This document shows positions 1-7,883 of a DNA stretch of 64,000 nucleotides, in pieces; within the stretch, counting starts at the first letter, position 1, and each line of letters starts with the position of its first letter. A model generated the notes under the pieces. It saw nothing but the letters and a program-made list of their open reading frames with translations, ran no database searches and was not told where the DNA came from. The DNA comes from Shinella zoogloeoides (GTDB taxonomy: Bacteria > Pseudomonadota > Alphaproteobacteria > Rhizobiales > Rhizobiaceae). Where the stretch lies: contig NZ_CP093530.1 in the NCBI RefSeq assembly GCF_022682305.1, positions 1 through 64,000 of the forward strand, written 5' to 3'. The position numbers and the translations under genes are program-made.

Positions 1-124
1 CGTCCTCACGAGCATGCCGGACGACCTCGCTGAAGCGTGCTTTCGCGTCCTCAAGTTTCCACCGCCCGCTCACTGTCGGGTTCACCGGCCGGTTCGTTCC
101 AGAAAGCTGTGTCTGCTTGCCCAT
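1..124 (-). CDS. Phd/YefM-type antitoxin, partial
   Basis: The N-terminal 41 codons of a reverse-strand gene enter from the left edge. After a polar, glycine-rich leader the protein reads WKLEDAKARFSEVVRHAR, which is the DNA-binding N-terminal signature of prevent-host-death (Phd/YefM) antitoxins. Such proteins neutralise a cognate toxin and repress their own operon. The toxin gene would lie beyond the window, so the pairing cannot be checked. The start is the only ATG in this frame near the signature. Confidence 0.75.
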   Translation of the reverse strand, partial: MGKQTQLSGTNRPVNPTVSGRWKLEDAKARFSEVVRHARED

Positions 125-220
125 TCGCTTCACCTAGTCAGATGGTCAGATATATAGCAGCTTCGTCGTTCCGGCGCCAGATCAGGACATGAAAGGAAAA
201 GGTAGAAAGGCGAGTGCCAG

Positions 221-367
221 GCGACCCGTCCGGCTTTGGTCCTGCCGGAACCGGGATTCAGCGCAAGGCCCTTGCCCTCCTCCACTTCGTTCCGGCGCTT
301 CGCGTGCGCCTTCCCCCTATGGTTCCGGCTTGCGGACCGCCGTGACGGGGTCGCGATGGACGCGGCT
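221..367 (+). promoter_or_regulatory. structured leader copy 1
   Basis: This GC-rich stretch lies just upstream of the DUF6878 gene and is about 90% identical to 1231-1378. Its ends are complementary (GCGACCCGTC at 221 and GACGGGGTCGC at 344-354), which would close a multibranched RNA. GGTCGCG at 349-355 can instead pair with the following CGCGGC just upstream of the ribosome-binding site (GGAGAAAAGG). It may be a cis-acting RNA. Function is inferred from sequence only. Confidence 0.5.
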
Positions 368-390
368 TCCGAGGAGAAAAGGAATCTCAA

Positions 391-777
391 ATGAACGGTG
401 AAGACATTCATTCTCGAAACAAGAGTGCCGTTTTCGCAGCTCTGTTGGAACAGGGGCTGACCCATGTCGTCGTGACATTTGACGGATATGGGGACAGTGG
501 CCAGATCACGGAGATGGAGGGGAGAATAGCTGACGAGCCAGTTGAGCTGCCTGATGCAACGGTCGTGCTCGTCGATGCCAACTGCAGGAAGTCCAGCGAG
601 TCCTTGGAAAGCGCGATCGAAACGATGATCTATGATCTCCTCGGCGAGAGTCACGGCGGGTGGCAGGACGGGGAAGGTGCTTACGGGGAGTTCGTGTTCG
701 ATGTCGCGAAGCGAACCATTTTGCTTGATCTTAACGAGCGCTTTATCGAGAGCGCACAGTCTTCTCATGAGTTTTAA
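391..777 (+). CDS. DUF6878 family protein
   Basis: A 128-aa acidic protein of unknown function. The core (VVVTFDGYGDSGQI in the N-terminal third, then HGGW, GAYGEFVFDV and a C-terminal SSHEF) matches the DUF6878 family carried by alphaproteobacterial plasmids. No signal peptide or membrane segment is visible. It is preceded by an AAAAGGA ribosome-binding site and by the structured leader, and followed 11 bp later by the DUF6915 gene, so the two are probably cotranscribed. The family is known mainly from plasmid accessory regions near antirestriction genes. Confidence 0.75.
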   Translation: MNGEDIHSRNKSAVFAALLEQGLTHVVVTFDGYGDSGQITEMEGRIADEPVELPDATVVLVDANCRKSSESLESAIETMIYDLLGESHGGWQDGEGAYGEFVFDVAKRTILLDLNERFIESAQSSHEF

Positions 778-788
778 GGAGTATGGCA

Positions 789-1148
789 ATGGCGCATCCA
801 TATCACCATTCCCTCTCCTCTGTGAAGAAATGGGGCGGTGTAGTTGACGACTACATGCCGATCCACTCCTGGTTCGATGCCAGTAAGGAGATCACCGCCG
901 ATTTTCGTCACCGTGCGCTGCGGCACCACGCAGAAGGCATATTCATGGCTGAGACGATCTTCGGCCCAACGATCAGGCTCTCGACTGGCCGGATCATTCC
1001 GACCCGATGGGTTGGCGAGCAGCATGTCGTCGAGGATCTCGGCCTCATCCCGTCGTTTGCGGACTGGGTGAAGGCCATTCGCCCGGAGCCTTGGATGGGA
1101 CGAACGCGCCGGATCGAGAAAGATCTGGAGGCGGACCTACCCGCATAA
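789..1148 (+). CDS. DUF6915 family protein
   Basis: A 119-aa protein with the conserved pattern MAHPYHH, KKWGGVVDDY, DFRHRALRHHAEGIF and RWVGEQHV that defines DUF6915. It is rich in His and aromatic residues, but no catalytic assignment is known to me. Two in-frame ATGs exist. The one at 789 is chosen because AAGGAG ends 6-7 bases upstream, whereas 783 is too close to it. It forms an operon with the upstream DUF6878 gene, and a strong hairpin follows the stop. Confidence 0.75.
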   Translation: MAHPYHHSLSSVKKWGGVVDDYMPIHSWFDASKEITADFRHRALRHHAEGIFMAETIFGPTIRLSTGRIIPTRWVGEQHVVEDLGLIPSFADWVKAIRPEPWMGRTRRIEKDLEADLPA

Positions 1149-1171
1149 ATCCCGCCGAGTGAGCGGCTTGG

Positions 1172-1198
1172 ATGCCCACCTCGTTGGTGGGCATTTCT
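1172..1198 (+). terminator. rho-independent terminator after DUF6915 gene
   Basis: ATGCCCACC and GGTGGGCAT form a perfect 9-bp stem with a 5-nt loop, followed by a short T-rich tail (TTCTAT). It lies 24 bp after the DUF6915 stop codon. Confidence 0.6.
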
Positions 1199-1230
1199 AT
1201 GTCGCGGCCAAAGCGCGGAGCGCTCGCCGT

Positions 1231-1378
1231 CGCGACCCGTCCGGCTTCGGTCCTGCCGGAACCGGGATTCAGCGCAAGGGCTTCGCCCTCCTCCACTTCG
1301 TTCCGGCGCTTCGCGTGCACCGTCCCCCTATGGTTCCGGCTTCCGGACCGCCGTGACGGGGTCGCGATAGGCGCGACC
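1231..1378 (+). promoter_or_regulatory. structured leader copy 2
   Basis: Second copy of the 221-367 element, here in front of the ArdC-like gene. CGCGACCCGTC at 1231 is complementary to GACGGGGTCGCG at 1355-1366 apart from one bulged G. GGTCGCG (1360-1366) can also form a perfect 7-bp hairpin with CGCGACC (1372-1378) directly before the ribosome-binding site. The two pairings exclude each other, as in attenuators or riboswitches. The ligand or trigger, if any, is unknown. Confidence 0.5.
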
Positions 1379-1399
1379 TCTGGAACGGAGGTAAGGAAA

Positions 1400-2326
1400 A
1401 TGAGGAAAAAGACCGAAGCGCAACGCGTGGACATCTACACGCGCATCACCGACAGGATCGTCGAGGACCTCTCGAACGGTGTCCGCCCATGGGTCCAGCC
1501 GTGGCGCGCGTCCAACATGGAAGGCCGGATCACCCGACCTTTGCGGCACAACGGCCTTCCCTATAGCGGGATGAACGTCCTTCTCCTGTGGTCGGAGACC
1601 ATTGCGCGCGGGTTCTCCTCGCCGATGTGGATGACGTTCAAGCAGGCGTTGGAGCTTGGCGCAGCCGTGCGTAAGGGCGAGTCCGGCGCGACCGTGGTCT
1701 TCGCCAGCCGCTTCAACAAGTCCGAGTCCGACGGACATGGCGGAGAGATCGAGCGCGAGATCCCCTTCCTGAAGGCTTATACCGTCTTCAACGTTGCGCA
1801 GATCGACGGGCTGCCGGACCGCTACTATCAATCCGCAGCGCCTGTTACTGATCCCGTCGAGCGGATCGAGCATGCCGATCGCTTCTTCCGGAACACCGGC
1901 GCGCATATACGCCATGGTGGCGACCGGGCGTTCTTCAGCCCTGCGACCGACCACATACAGATGCCATTCGTCGAGAGCTTCAGGGACGCGGCCTCCTACG
2001 TGGCAACGCTCAGCCATGAGGCCACGCACTGGACGGCGCCAGCGCATCGCGTCGGCCGCGATCTCAGCCGCTACAGCAAGGATCGCAGCGAGCGCGCCCG
2101 CGAAGAACTGATCGCCGAACTCGGCAGTTGCTTCCTCTGCGCCGATCTCGGCATCGCGCCGGAGCTGGAGCCGCGCTCGGATCATGCTTCATACCTTCAG
2201 TCGTGGTTGCAGGTGCTGTGCGACGACAAGCGGGCGATCTTCGCCGCCGCCGCGCACGCGCAGCGCGCCGTCGCCTATCTTCACGGACTGCAGCCGGCCA
2301 CGGCTGAAGAGCGGGAGGCAGCCTAA
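1400..2326 (+). CDS. ArdC-like antirestriction protein
   Basis: A 308-aa protein of the ArdC family (an N-terminal ssDNA-binding domain followed by a zinc metallopeptidase-like domain). The N-terminus has the typical VDIYTRITDRIVEDL...PWVQPWR and NGLPYSGMNVLLLW segments. The C-terminal half has the zinc motif HEATH (about residues 202-206) with a downstream EELIAELGS supplying the third ligand. Plasmid ArdC proteins protect incoming DNA from restriction, which fits a conjugative plasmid. The start at 1400 follows GGAGGTAAGGAAA. An upstream in-frame extension would run through the leader repeat and is rejected. An IS110 gene begins 9 bp after the stop on the other strand. Confidence 0.85.
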   Translation: MRKKTEAQRVDIYTRITDRIVEDLSNGVRPWVQPWRASNMEGRITRPLRHNGLPYSGMNVLLLWSETIARGFSSPMWMTFKQALELGAAVRKGESGATVVFASRFNKSESDGHGGEIEREIPFLKAYTVFNVAQIDGLPDRYYQSAAPVTDPVERIEHADRFFRNTGAHIRHGGDRAFFSPATDHIQMPFVESFRDAASYVATLSHEATHWTAPAHRVGRDLSRYSKDRSERAREELIAELGSCFLCADLGIAPELEPRSDHASYLQSWLQVLCDDKRAIFAAAAHAQRAVAYLHGLQPATAEEREAA

Positions 2327-2329
2327 TGG

Positions 2330-3560
2330 TTTCGTCAAGCTGCATTTTTGAAGTTTTGGCTGAATGGCATTCTGGTCTGGAGGATTGCCCATACGACGTT
2401 TACGCGACGGCGTGCGAGGGCGATGACGGCTTGATTGTGACGCTTTCCCTCGGCACGTTTCCGATCGTAGAAGGCTCGGCTTTCCGGGTCTGCGAGAGCG
2501 TTGAAGGCGGATTGGAAGAAGACACGCTTGAGGGTCTTGTTGCCGCCTGTGGATCGTCGGACGGTTCTGGATTTTCCGGACTGGCGCAGGACCGGAGTGA
2601 GGCCGGCTGCGGCTGCAAGCGCATCGGCCGAACGGAAGCGGCGGGTGGAACCGACGCAGGCGATGAAGTCTGCCGTGAGCACGGCCCCCATCCCTGGCAG
2701 GCTAAGGATGAGGGCCGCGTCAGGGTGGCTTTCAAGAAGCGCTTGGAGATCGCCGTCGATACGGTCGCGCTGGGCGCGGGCTGCCAGCGCCTCGCCGGCA
2801 AGGTCCTGGACCAGCTTGGCCCGGGTTTGCGCGCCTGGCACGTTGATGGTTTGAGCTTTGGCCAGAGCAATGGCGTCCTGAGCCATGGACTGGGCATCCC
2901 GCATGCGGGGATAGACCTTCGTCAGCGCGCGGACGAGATGATGCGGCCTGGCGCCGCGCAGCTCGTGCGGAGCGGCGAAAAGGCTCAGGAAGACGAGGCC
3001 GGCCTTTGTCTTCACGTCGATGCGCCTTTCCAGCGCGGGAAAGAGCGAGGAGAGAAGATCACGCAGGCGCGCAAGGCGTCGGGTTTGATCGACAACGACT
3101 TCGCGGCGCCGACCGACGAGCAAGCGAATGTCGACATCGATCTCGGTCTCGATCTCGACCGGCCGCAGGTCGGTGCGGGTTCGCGCGAGATCGGCGATGG
3201 TTGCCGCATCGCGAGGATCGGACTTGTTCTCTCCGCCGCGCATACCCTGCCGCGCGCGGTTGACCGCCAGGCCAGGTGTATGAACGATCCGCATGCCAGC
3301 TTCGGCCAGCATCGCGCACAACAGCGTGGCACAGCCGCCCAGCAGGTCGAGGGCGACGGTTATACTTTCGGCGTTCAGCACGGACAGTTCGCCGATCAGC
3401 GCCGCGATTCCTTCCGGATCGTTCCTGACGGCATGGCTGAAGACAGGCCTTGCGTCCGCGCCGATCACGCAGGCCCAATGAATGTCCTTGGCGGCATCGA
3501 CGCCAACGTAGAAGTGCATGGCTTCCTCCCTGAAGGGTCCTCCTTAAATTGGCAACCTTC
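2330..3560 (-). mobile_element. IS110-family insertion sequence, approximate limits
   Basis: The element consists of one transposase gene read leftwards. IS110 elements usually lack clear terminal inverted repeats and target duplications, and none could be fixed here, so both limits are approximate. It sits between the ArdC-like gene and the DUF6884-like gene. Confidence 0.55.
2335..3519 (-). CDS. IS110-family transposase
   Basis: A 394-aa transposase. The N-terminal RuvC-like DEDD domain starts MHFYVGVDAAKDIHWA (first Asp at residue 8) and continues with KSDPRDAATIADLA. The C-terminal Transposase_20 (IS116/IS110/IS902) domain has LPGMGAVLTADFIACVG and the serine-containing RQSGKSRTVRRSTGG stretch. 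The length is normal for the family and the frame is open throughout, so it may be active. Its start is preceded by GGAGGAAG. Confidence 0.92.
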   Translation of the reverse strand: MHFYVGVDAAKDIHWACVIGADARPVFSHAVRNDPEGIAALIGELSVLNAESITVALDLLGGCATLLCAMLAEAGMRIVHTPGLAVNRARQGMRGGENKSDPRDAATIADLARTRTDLRPVEIETEIDVDIRLLVGRRREVVVDQTRRLARLRDLLSSLFPALERRIDVKTKAGLVFLSLFAAPHELRGARPHHLVRALTKVYPRMRDAQSMAQDAIALAKAQTINVPGAQTRAKLVQDLAGEALAARAQRDRIDGDLQALLESHPDAALILSLPGMGAVLTADFIACVGSTRRFRSADALAAAAGLTPVLRQSGKSRTVRRSTGGNKTLKRVFFQSAFNALADPESRAFYDRKRAEGKRHNQAVIALARRRVNVVWAILQTRMPFSQNFKNAA

Positions 3561-3767
3561 CCACGCCGTCCTCGCCCTACACAGCGATCAATCGCAGAGC
3601 CTAATCAGCGGTCGGGTCAGGTGTGGAGACCGGGCGGATCTGCCTCCCGAGCCATCAAGGGCGGCCAGCATGATAGCCATACCCAGTCTCCTGCCTTCCA
3701 ACATCCTCGGACATAAAAGCCGTCCGGCAAAGGAAGATGTTGAAACGCTTTTCATTGGTAGGGCAGC

Positions 3768-4319
3768 ATGATGGCTCCTCATCCCGCAAACCGTCTCCTG
3801 ATCCTTGCCTGCTCGGCAACGAAGCGCGACGGCCCGGCCTACATGCCGGCCATCGAACGCTATGACGGCCCCCTGTGGCAGACCCTGCGATCGGTCGACC
3901 CGCGTGGAGAGAAGGCGAAGGTCGCCTTCCTCTCCGCCCGCCTGGGGTTCCGGGCCGCAGCCACGCCGATCGAAATGTATGACGCGCGCATGACGCCGGC
4001 GATCGCGGCCGAGATGAAGGCTGGCGATCTCGGAACGAGATGGCCGAAGCAGAAGACCAGGCGCCGCGGCATGGCCTCAGGCGAGCATCCCGGAATGCAC
4101 ATCGCGACGCTGACGGGCTATGGACGCGTTCCCTTCTCGGATGTCGCCCTCGTCGGTGGCCATCTCTATCTCGATGTCATGCGCCACCTCGTCGACCTGT
4201 TCCGCGAACGCGGTCATATCGTCGGCGACGCGCGGATCACCGAGGTCAATGGTCCCATCGGTATCATGCGTCGCGATCTTCGCCGCTGGCTGGACCGTGA
4301 ATTCGTGGAGGGACATTGA
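3768..4319 (+). CDS. DUF6884-like protein, unknown function
   Basis: A 183-aa soluble protein. The start (RLLILACSATKR), the middle (RYDGPLW, VAFLSARLGFR) and the following PIEMYDARMT resemble the DUF6884/YaaA-like fold, where a conserved Cys/Ser-rich loop follows the first strand. I assign only the family resemblance. The gene ends in TGATG with the PP-loop gene that follows, so the two are translationally coupled and probably act together. The IS110 copy upstream has separated it from the ArdC-like gene and may supply or break its promoter. Confidence 0.55.
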   Translation: MMAPHPANRLLILACSATKRDGPAYMPAIERYDGPLWQTLRSVDPRGEKAKVAFLSARLGFRAAATPIEMYDARMTPAIAAEMKAGDLGTRWPKQKTRRRGMASGEHPGMHIATLTGYGRVPFSDVALVGGHLYLDVMRHLVDLFRERGHIVGDARITEVNGPIGIMRRDLRRWLDREFVEGH

Positions 4320-5263
4320 TGCTCTTCTCTCCGCTTGGTCTCAATCCGGCGGAGGAAGGATCTTCCGCCATTCGCCTTCGCGCGCTCAGCCTCGGTGCGG
4401 GCGTGCAATCCACGACGCTGGCGTTGATGGCCGCTCACGGCGAGATCGGCCCGATGCCTGATTGTGCCATCTTCGCGGACACGGGCTGGGAGCCGCAGGC
4501 TGTTTATGACCATCTCGAATGGCTGATGTCGGGCAATGTGCTGCCGTTCCCGGTTCATATTGTGTCCGCCGGGAACATTCGTGACGACTTGATCGGCGCC
4601 GGCGACGGCAAACGCTGGGCGTCCATCCCGGCCTTCGCCAAGACGGTCACGCCCGCTGGTGTGGTCGTCCCCGTCTACGACGAAGACCATGACGGCGAGC
4701 TGATCGAAATCGGCACGCGCGCGACAGCCCGCGAGACCGTGTCGATCGGCATGATCCGCAGGCAATGCACGACGGACTATAAAATAGTCCCGATCCGGAG
4801 AAAGGTCCGGGCACTCGCCGGCCTCACCCGCAAGCGCTCGCCCGATCATGCTGTCGTGGAGCAATGGATCGGCATCAGCTGCGACGAGATCGTGCGGGCG
4901 AAGCCCAGCTTCGAGCCCTGGCAGGTCAAGCGCTTTCCGCTGATCGAAAAGCGCATGAGCCGGTACGAGTGCCTCTGCTGGCTGCGCCGCCACGGCTATC
5001 CCGATCCGCCAAAGAGCGCTTGCGTGGGTTGCCCGTTTCACGACAATGCACGCTGGCGCTTCATGCGTGACCACGATCTCGCGGCATGGGCCGACGCCAT
5101 CGAGGTCGACCAGGCGCTACGCAATGGCATGAGCGGTATCCGCGGCGAGGTCTTTTTGCATCGTTCGTGCGTGCCGCTGGACGAGGCCGATCTATCGACG
5201 GCCTCTGATCGCGGTCAGCTCGACCTCTGGCCGAACGAGTGCGAGGGCATGTGCGGTGTCTGA
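4319..5263 (+). CDS. PP-loop / PAPS-reductase-like protein
   Basis: A 314-aa member of the adenine-nucleotide alpha-hydrolase (PP-loop) superfamily resembling phage and plasmid PAPS-reductase-like proteins. Visible features are the nucleotide loop SLGAGVQSTTLAL near residue 28, FADTGWEP, CTTDYKIVPIRRKVR in the middle, and a C-terminal cysteine cluster (CLCW, then SACVGCPFHDNARWR) that could bind a metal or Fe-S cluster. Assimilatory sulfate reduction is unlikely given the context. PP-loop enzymes of this type activate substrates for thiolation or other nucleic-acid modification. The ATG at 4319 overlaps the upstream stop. An upstream TTG is less likely. Confidence 0.7.
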   Translation: MLFSPLGLNPAEEGSSAIRLRALSLGAGVQSTTLALMAAHGEIGPMPDCAIFADTGWEPQAVYDHLEWLMSGNVLPFPVHIVSAGNIRDDLIGAGDGKRWASIPAFAKTVTPAGVVVPVYDEDHDGELIEIGTRATARETVSIGMIRRQCTTDYKIVPIRRKVRALAGLTRKRSPDHAVVEQWIGISCDEIVRAKPSFEPWQVKRFPLIEKRMSRYECLCWLRRHGYPDPPKSACVGCPFHDNARWRFMRDHDLAAWADAIEVDQALRNGMSGIRGEVFLHRSCVPLDEADLSTASDRGQLDLWPNECEGMCGV

Positions 5264-5286
5264 CGGCCCCCGGAAGATCGGGGCCG
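5264..5286 (+). terminator. GC hairpin after PP-loop gene
   Basis: CGGCCCC and GGGGCCG form a 7-bp stem immediately after the stop codon. No T-run follows, so termination is uncertain. Confidence 0.35.
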
Positions 5287-5749
5287 CCGCTCCTGGTACG
5301 CCCCCAGACGCGACGACCCCACTCTCTGACCACTCCCGGCCTTGCAACGAACCGGGAGCAGTCGAATTCTTAGCCACTGGCGATGACTGCGACTTTCATG
5401 AAAGTGCCAGAATATCGAAATCCTGCCATGAAATTCCAACGTCTCCGGCATCAGCCGGTGCTTGCGGTAGGGAGCCGTCCTCAACAGAGCACGGAGCGCC
5501 GCCGCGGGGGGCAGTCGATCCCGCCTCCTCTTCGAGGCGCTACGCTGAGGCTCCTGCGGCTGCCCTGCTTCCCGCGCCGGCGCGTCGAGAATTCCCGAAA
5601 TGCCGGCCAGCGGCCGTCGCGATGCTCATTTCTCCGATGCTCTTCATCTCTTCAGATCCCGCCTTGCCCGCTTCGCGGCTCTGCGGCGCGATCGACGCCC
5701 GGCCGCTCCGGACCCACCCATTTCGTCCCTCCCTCTGAAAGGAAAGCCC
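5287..5749 (+). other. noncoding leader region before the 5750 gene
   Basis: There is no convincing gene in these 460 bp. The stretch is GC-rich with many short complementary segments (for example around GAATTC at 5364 and GGCCGTCGCGATG near 5622) and leads into a good GAAAGGAAAG ribosome-binding site. It resembles the other long leaders in this region in position and composition, but I could not define a closing stem. Confidence 0.35.
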
Positions 5750-6142
5750 ATGACTAAGCTGCGTCCGCTCACCCGAGCCGAGCACAATGCCATCAGAGCC
5801 TATGCCATCGAGCATGGGCGGTACTGGAAAGCCAGTCTGCGCGATGACTGGATGAATGCGCGAACCACAGGCGTCATGCAGGCGCTGCGAAATTCCCATG
5901 GCCCGGGCTGGTTGGTGTCATTTTCACTGGTGCGGGATCAATCTTCGGCATCGCCGATCCGCGCTATTTCCGTCACCGCGGGCAATGGCGACCTCTTCGA
6001 GGCGACCATGATGGGAGCCGATGAACCCTGGATGATCGCCTATCCCGAAGGGCAGGATCGATTTTACGGAACGGAACGCGAGGTCCGCGCGCACATCAGG
6101 CAGCTCATCCTGTGCGGCGCGAAGGCAAAGGTCGCGCCGTAG
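5750..6142 (+). CDS. hypothetical plasmid protein
   Basis: A 130-aa soluble protein that I do not recognise. It begins MTKLRPLTRAEHNAIRAYA and contains many aromatic and charged residues (RYWKASLRDDWM, GPGWLVSFSLV). No signal peptide or membrane segment is seen. The ATG follows GAAAGGAAAG at normal spacing, which supports expression. Neighbours on both sides are plasmid accessory genes with long leaders. Confidence 0.6.
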   Translation: MTKLRPLTRAEHNAIRAYAIEHGRYWKASLRDDWMNARTTGVMQALRNSHGPGWLVSFSLVRDQSSASPIRAISVTAGNGDLFEATMMGADEPWMIAYPEGQDRFYGTEREVRAHIRQLILCGAKAKVAP

Positions 6143-6828
6143 GTCGATCCACGGAGCCACGCGGATCGTCGGGACCGGCAGGCTCTCGCCGCATCTTGGT
6201 TCTGGCCATCGCCTGCGGCGACCGCGCTCTATGCCTCCGGCACGCAGCCAGCCTTCGGCCGTCTCCGCCGATGCCGGTGACGATCGACTTGTCCGGGTCG
6301 GCGCTTCGCCGCCCCTAGTGTTGCCCCGGCTGCGCTGTCTTCTCCAGATGGGTGCGAATGATCGCGCTTGCTCATGGTGGATGGCGGGGCACCCGGAAGA
6401 CCGGGAGCGCCCCGCCTTGGCAGGCGGGCTGGGCATCAGTCATCTGTTCGACGGCTCCAGCCCAGGTGAACCCGGCGGCAGGGCGCTGCCATGGCATTAG
6501 ATGCGCGGAGTGCATGGAAGCGGTGCCCCTATGCCTGCGGAAGAGGAGGATTCCGTGCCGTCGAGGGCGTCGTCGTCCTACCGGCATTCGAGGAAAACCC
6601 TCCGGCAGGCAACGCGGAGGGAGCGATATCGGAGGCAGTGGGCTCAATCGTCTGCGGCGGGCACACCGAACCCATAGCTGCAGCCCATTGGAGCCGACGA
6701 GGTTGTCGTCGGCAGCGAAGTGGTGCTGACGATGACGGCCCGCCATTTCCGAGACCCTTCCGGTTTGGTCAACCCTGGCGCGGCCACCACGTCCTCGATG
6801 TGGCATGTCTGATCGGAGACCGGCTGCG
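6143..6828 (+). other. noncoding stretch with a diverged repeat copy
   Basis: No supported gene occurs in about 690 bp. Positions 6211-6282 resemble the 93-bp direct repeats at 8983 and 9851: GGCGACCG near the start, CTAT after it, and GTCTCCGCCGATGCCGGTGACG at the end in the same order. The rest shows short GC hairpins only. ORFs on both strands here lack ribosome-binding sites and recognisable domains. Confidence 0.35.
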
Positions 6829-7007
6829 CCTCGATCGTCTTCCCGCAACGGCCTCCCCCGACTTTCTTCCCCTGTCGGCTGCGCCGCCATTCCTCGCGAA
6901 ACAAGAAAGCCGCCTCCGGCCGCCCTCCACTGCGTTCCGGCCCAAGGGGTGCGGTCCGATCGTCCCCGATCCTTTCGACAGCCATCGAGGTCGCGATGGA
7001 CGCGACC
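6829..7007 (+). promoter_or_regulatory. structured leader copy 3, diverged
   Basis: This leader precedes the DUF736 gene. CCTCGAT at 6829 and ATCGAGG at 6984-6990 can close the element. GGTCGCG at 6989-6995 then forms a perfect 7-bp hairpin with CGCGACC at 7001-7007 just before the ribosome-binding site. The last 20 bp are nearly the same as in copies 1 and 2 although the interior differs, which suggests a conserved arrangement. Confidence 0.45.
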
Positions 7008-7032
7008 CGAGCAACCCGAAAGGATCTCGAAA

Positions 7033-7344
7033 ATGGCTATCATCGGCAACTTCTCCACCAACGGCAATACCATCACCGGTCAGGTCCGCACGCTCACCGT
7101 CCAGATGAAAGCCCGCCTGGTCCCGATCCAGCGCACCTCCCGCGACGCTCCCGACTTCCGCGTGATGGCGGGCATGGCCGAGGTCGGCGCAGGCTGGAAC
7201 GCTACCTCCACCGACGGCGAACCCTACATCTCGGTCAAGCTCGACGACCCGAGCTTCGCCTTCCCGATCAATGCTGCCTTGTGGCCGAGCCAGGCCGACG
7301 GCGACTACGACCTGGTCTGGAACCGCCCGAAGCGCGACGCCTGA
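7033..7344 (+). CDS. DUF736 family protein
   Basis: A 103-aa protein of the DUF736 family, common on rhizobial plasmids and of unknown function. The start MAIIGNFSTNGNTITGQVRTL and the motifs MAEVGAGW, YISVKLDDPSFAFPINA and DYDLVWNRP are all typical. Its length is normal. The ATG at 7033 follows GAAAGGATCTCGAAA. A strong terminator hairpin follows within 11 bp of the stop. Confidence 0.88.
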   Translation: MAIIGNFSTNGNTITGQVRTLTVQMKARLVPIQRTSRDAPDFRVMAGMAEVGAGWNATSTDGEPYISVKLDDPSFAFPINAALWPSQADGDYDLVWNRPKRDA

Positions 7345-7354
7345 CACCGGAACT

Positions 7355-7381
7355 GCCTCGCCGAAAGGCGAGGCTTTCTCT
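7355..7381 (+). terminator. rho-independent terminator after DUF736 gene
   Basis: GCCTCGCC, loop GAAA, GGCGAGGC, then TTTCTCT. The stem is a perfect 8 bp with a stable tetraloop and a T-rich tail. Confidence 0.75.
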
Positions 7382-7401
7382 CCAAGAAACAAGGAGCGGT
7401 T

Positions 7402-7599
7402 ATGACCACACGCATCGAAGAAAGACGCCAGCTGAACCCGAAGGATTTTGCCATATGGCCCGATGGCTCCTGGGCGCAGATCGAAGACATCTGGCGCGGC
7501 GACTACACCTGGAAATCGGACGACTACGAGGTCATCGGCTACGACGATGAGCGGCGTCTTCGCGAGGTCGGCATCGCCGATGATCCCGATTGGCGATAG
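7402..7599 (+). CDS. small hypothetical protein
   Basis: A 65-aa acidic protein, MTTRIEERRQLNPKDFAIWP..., rich in Trp, Asp and Tyr. I do not recognise its family. An AAGGAGCGGTT ribosome-binding site precedes the ATG at ideal spacing, and the gene lies between two terminator-like hairpins, which supports it being a separate expressed unit. Confidence 0.6.
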   Translation: MTTRIEERRQLNPKDFAIWPDGSWAQIEDIWRGDYTWKSDDYEVIGYDDERRLREVGIADDPDWR

Positions 7600-7615
7600 T
7601 CGCCGGCTGAAACCG

Positions 7616-7649
7616 AACCCGCGAGCAGCGTCGAGCCCGCTCGCGGGTT
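7616..7649 (+). terminator. terminator-like hairpin
   Basis: AACCCGCGAGC and GCTCGCGGGTT form a perfect 11-bp stem, 16 bp after the stop of the 65-aa ORF. There is no long T-run. Confidence 0.5.
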
Positions 7650-7705
7650 GGTGGGTGCCATACGGAGAGGAAAAGTCTGCTCAGTCTGTCCGAGGGTGCC
7701 ATGGC

Positions 7706-7836
7706 GGCAGGCAGGCCTCAAGGACGAGCGGTTCCCCCAAATTTCAGTCCCGTCCCTTGCGGGCCGCGCAGAAATTCGGCTCCCCCACTCGCCGGCTCCG
7801 CCGGTCGCGTTCCGCGATCCTTGACCCCTGCCTGCC
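7706..7836 (+). promoter_or_regulatory. leader with long closing stem
   Basis: GGCAGGCAGG at 7706 pairs with CCTGCCTGCC at 7827-7836, and TCAAGGA (7718-7724) pairs with TCCTTGA (7818-7824), giving a roughly 17-bp closing helix with a small internal loop. Inside, AATTTC and GAAATT close a second GC-rich hairpin. The element ends about 47 bp before the 55-aa gene at 7884. Confidence 0.45.
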
Positions 7837-7883
7837 ACCATGACCGCGCGCGTCGTCTTTCACAAAACGTCAAGGAGACGACG

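Noticed and set aside
130..801. 223-codon reverse frame across the left leader
   Set aside because: It spans the leader repeat and is antisense to the DUF6878 gene. The composition is repeat-like.
2326..3771. 481-codon forward frame
   Set aside because: Antisense shadow of the IS110 transposase without domain or ribosome-binding site.
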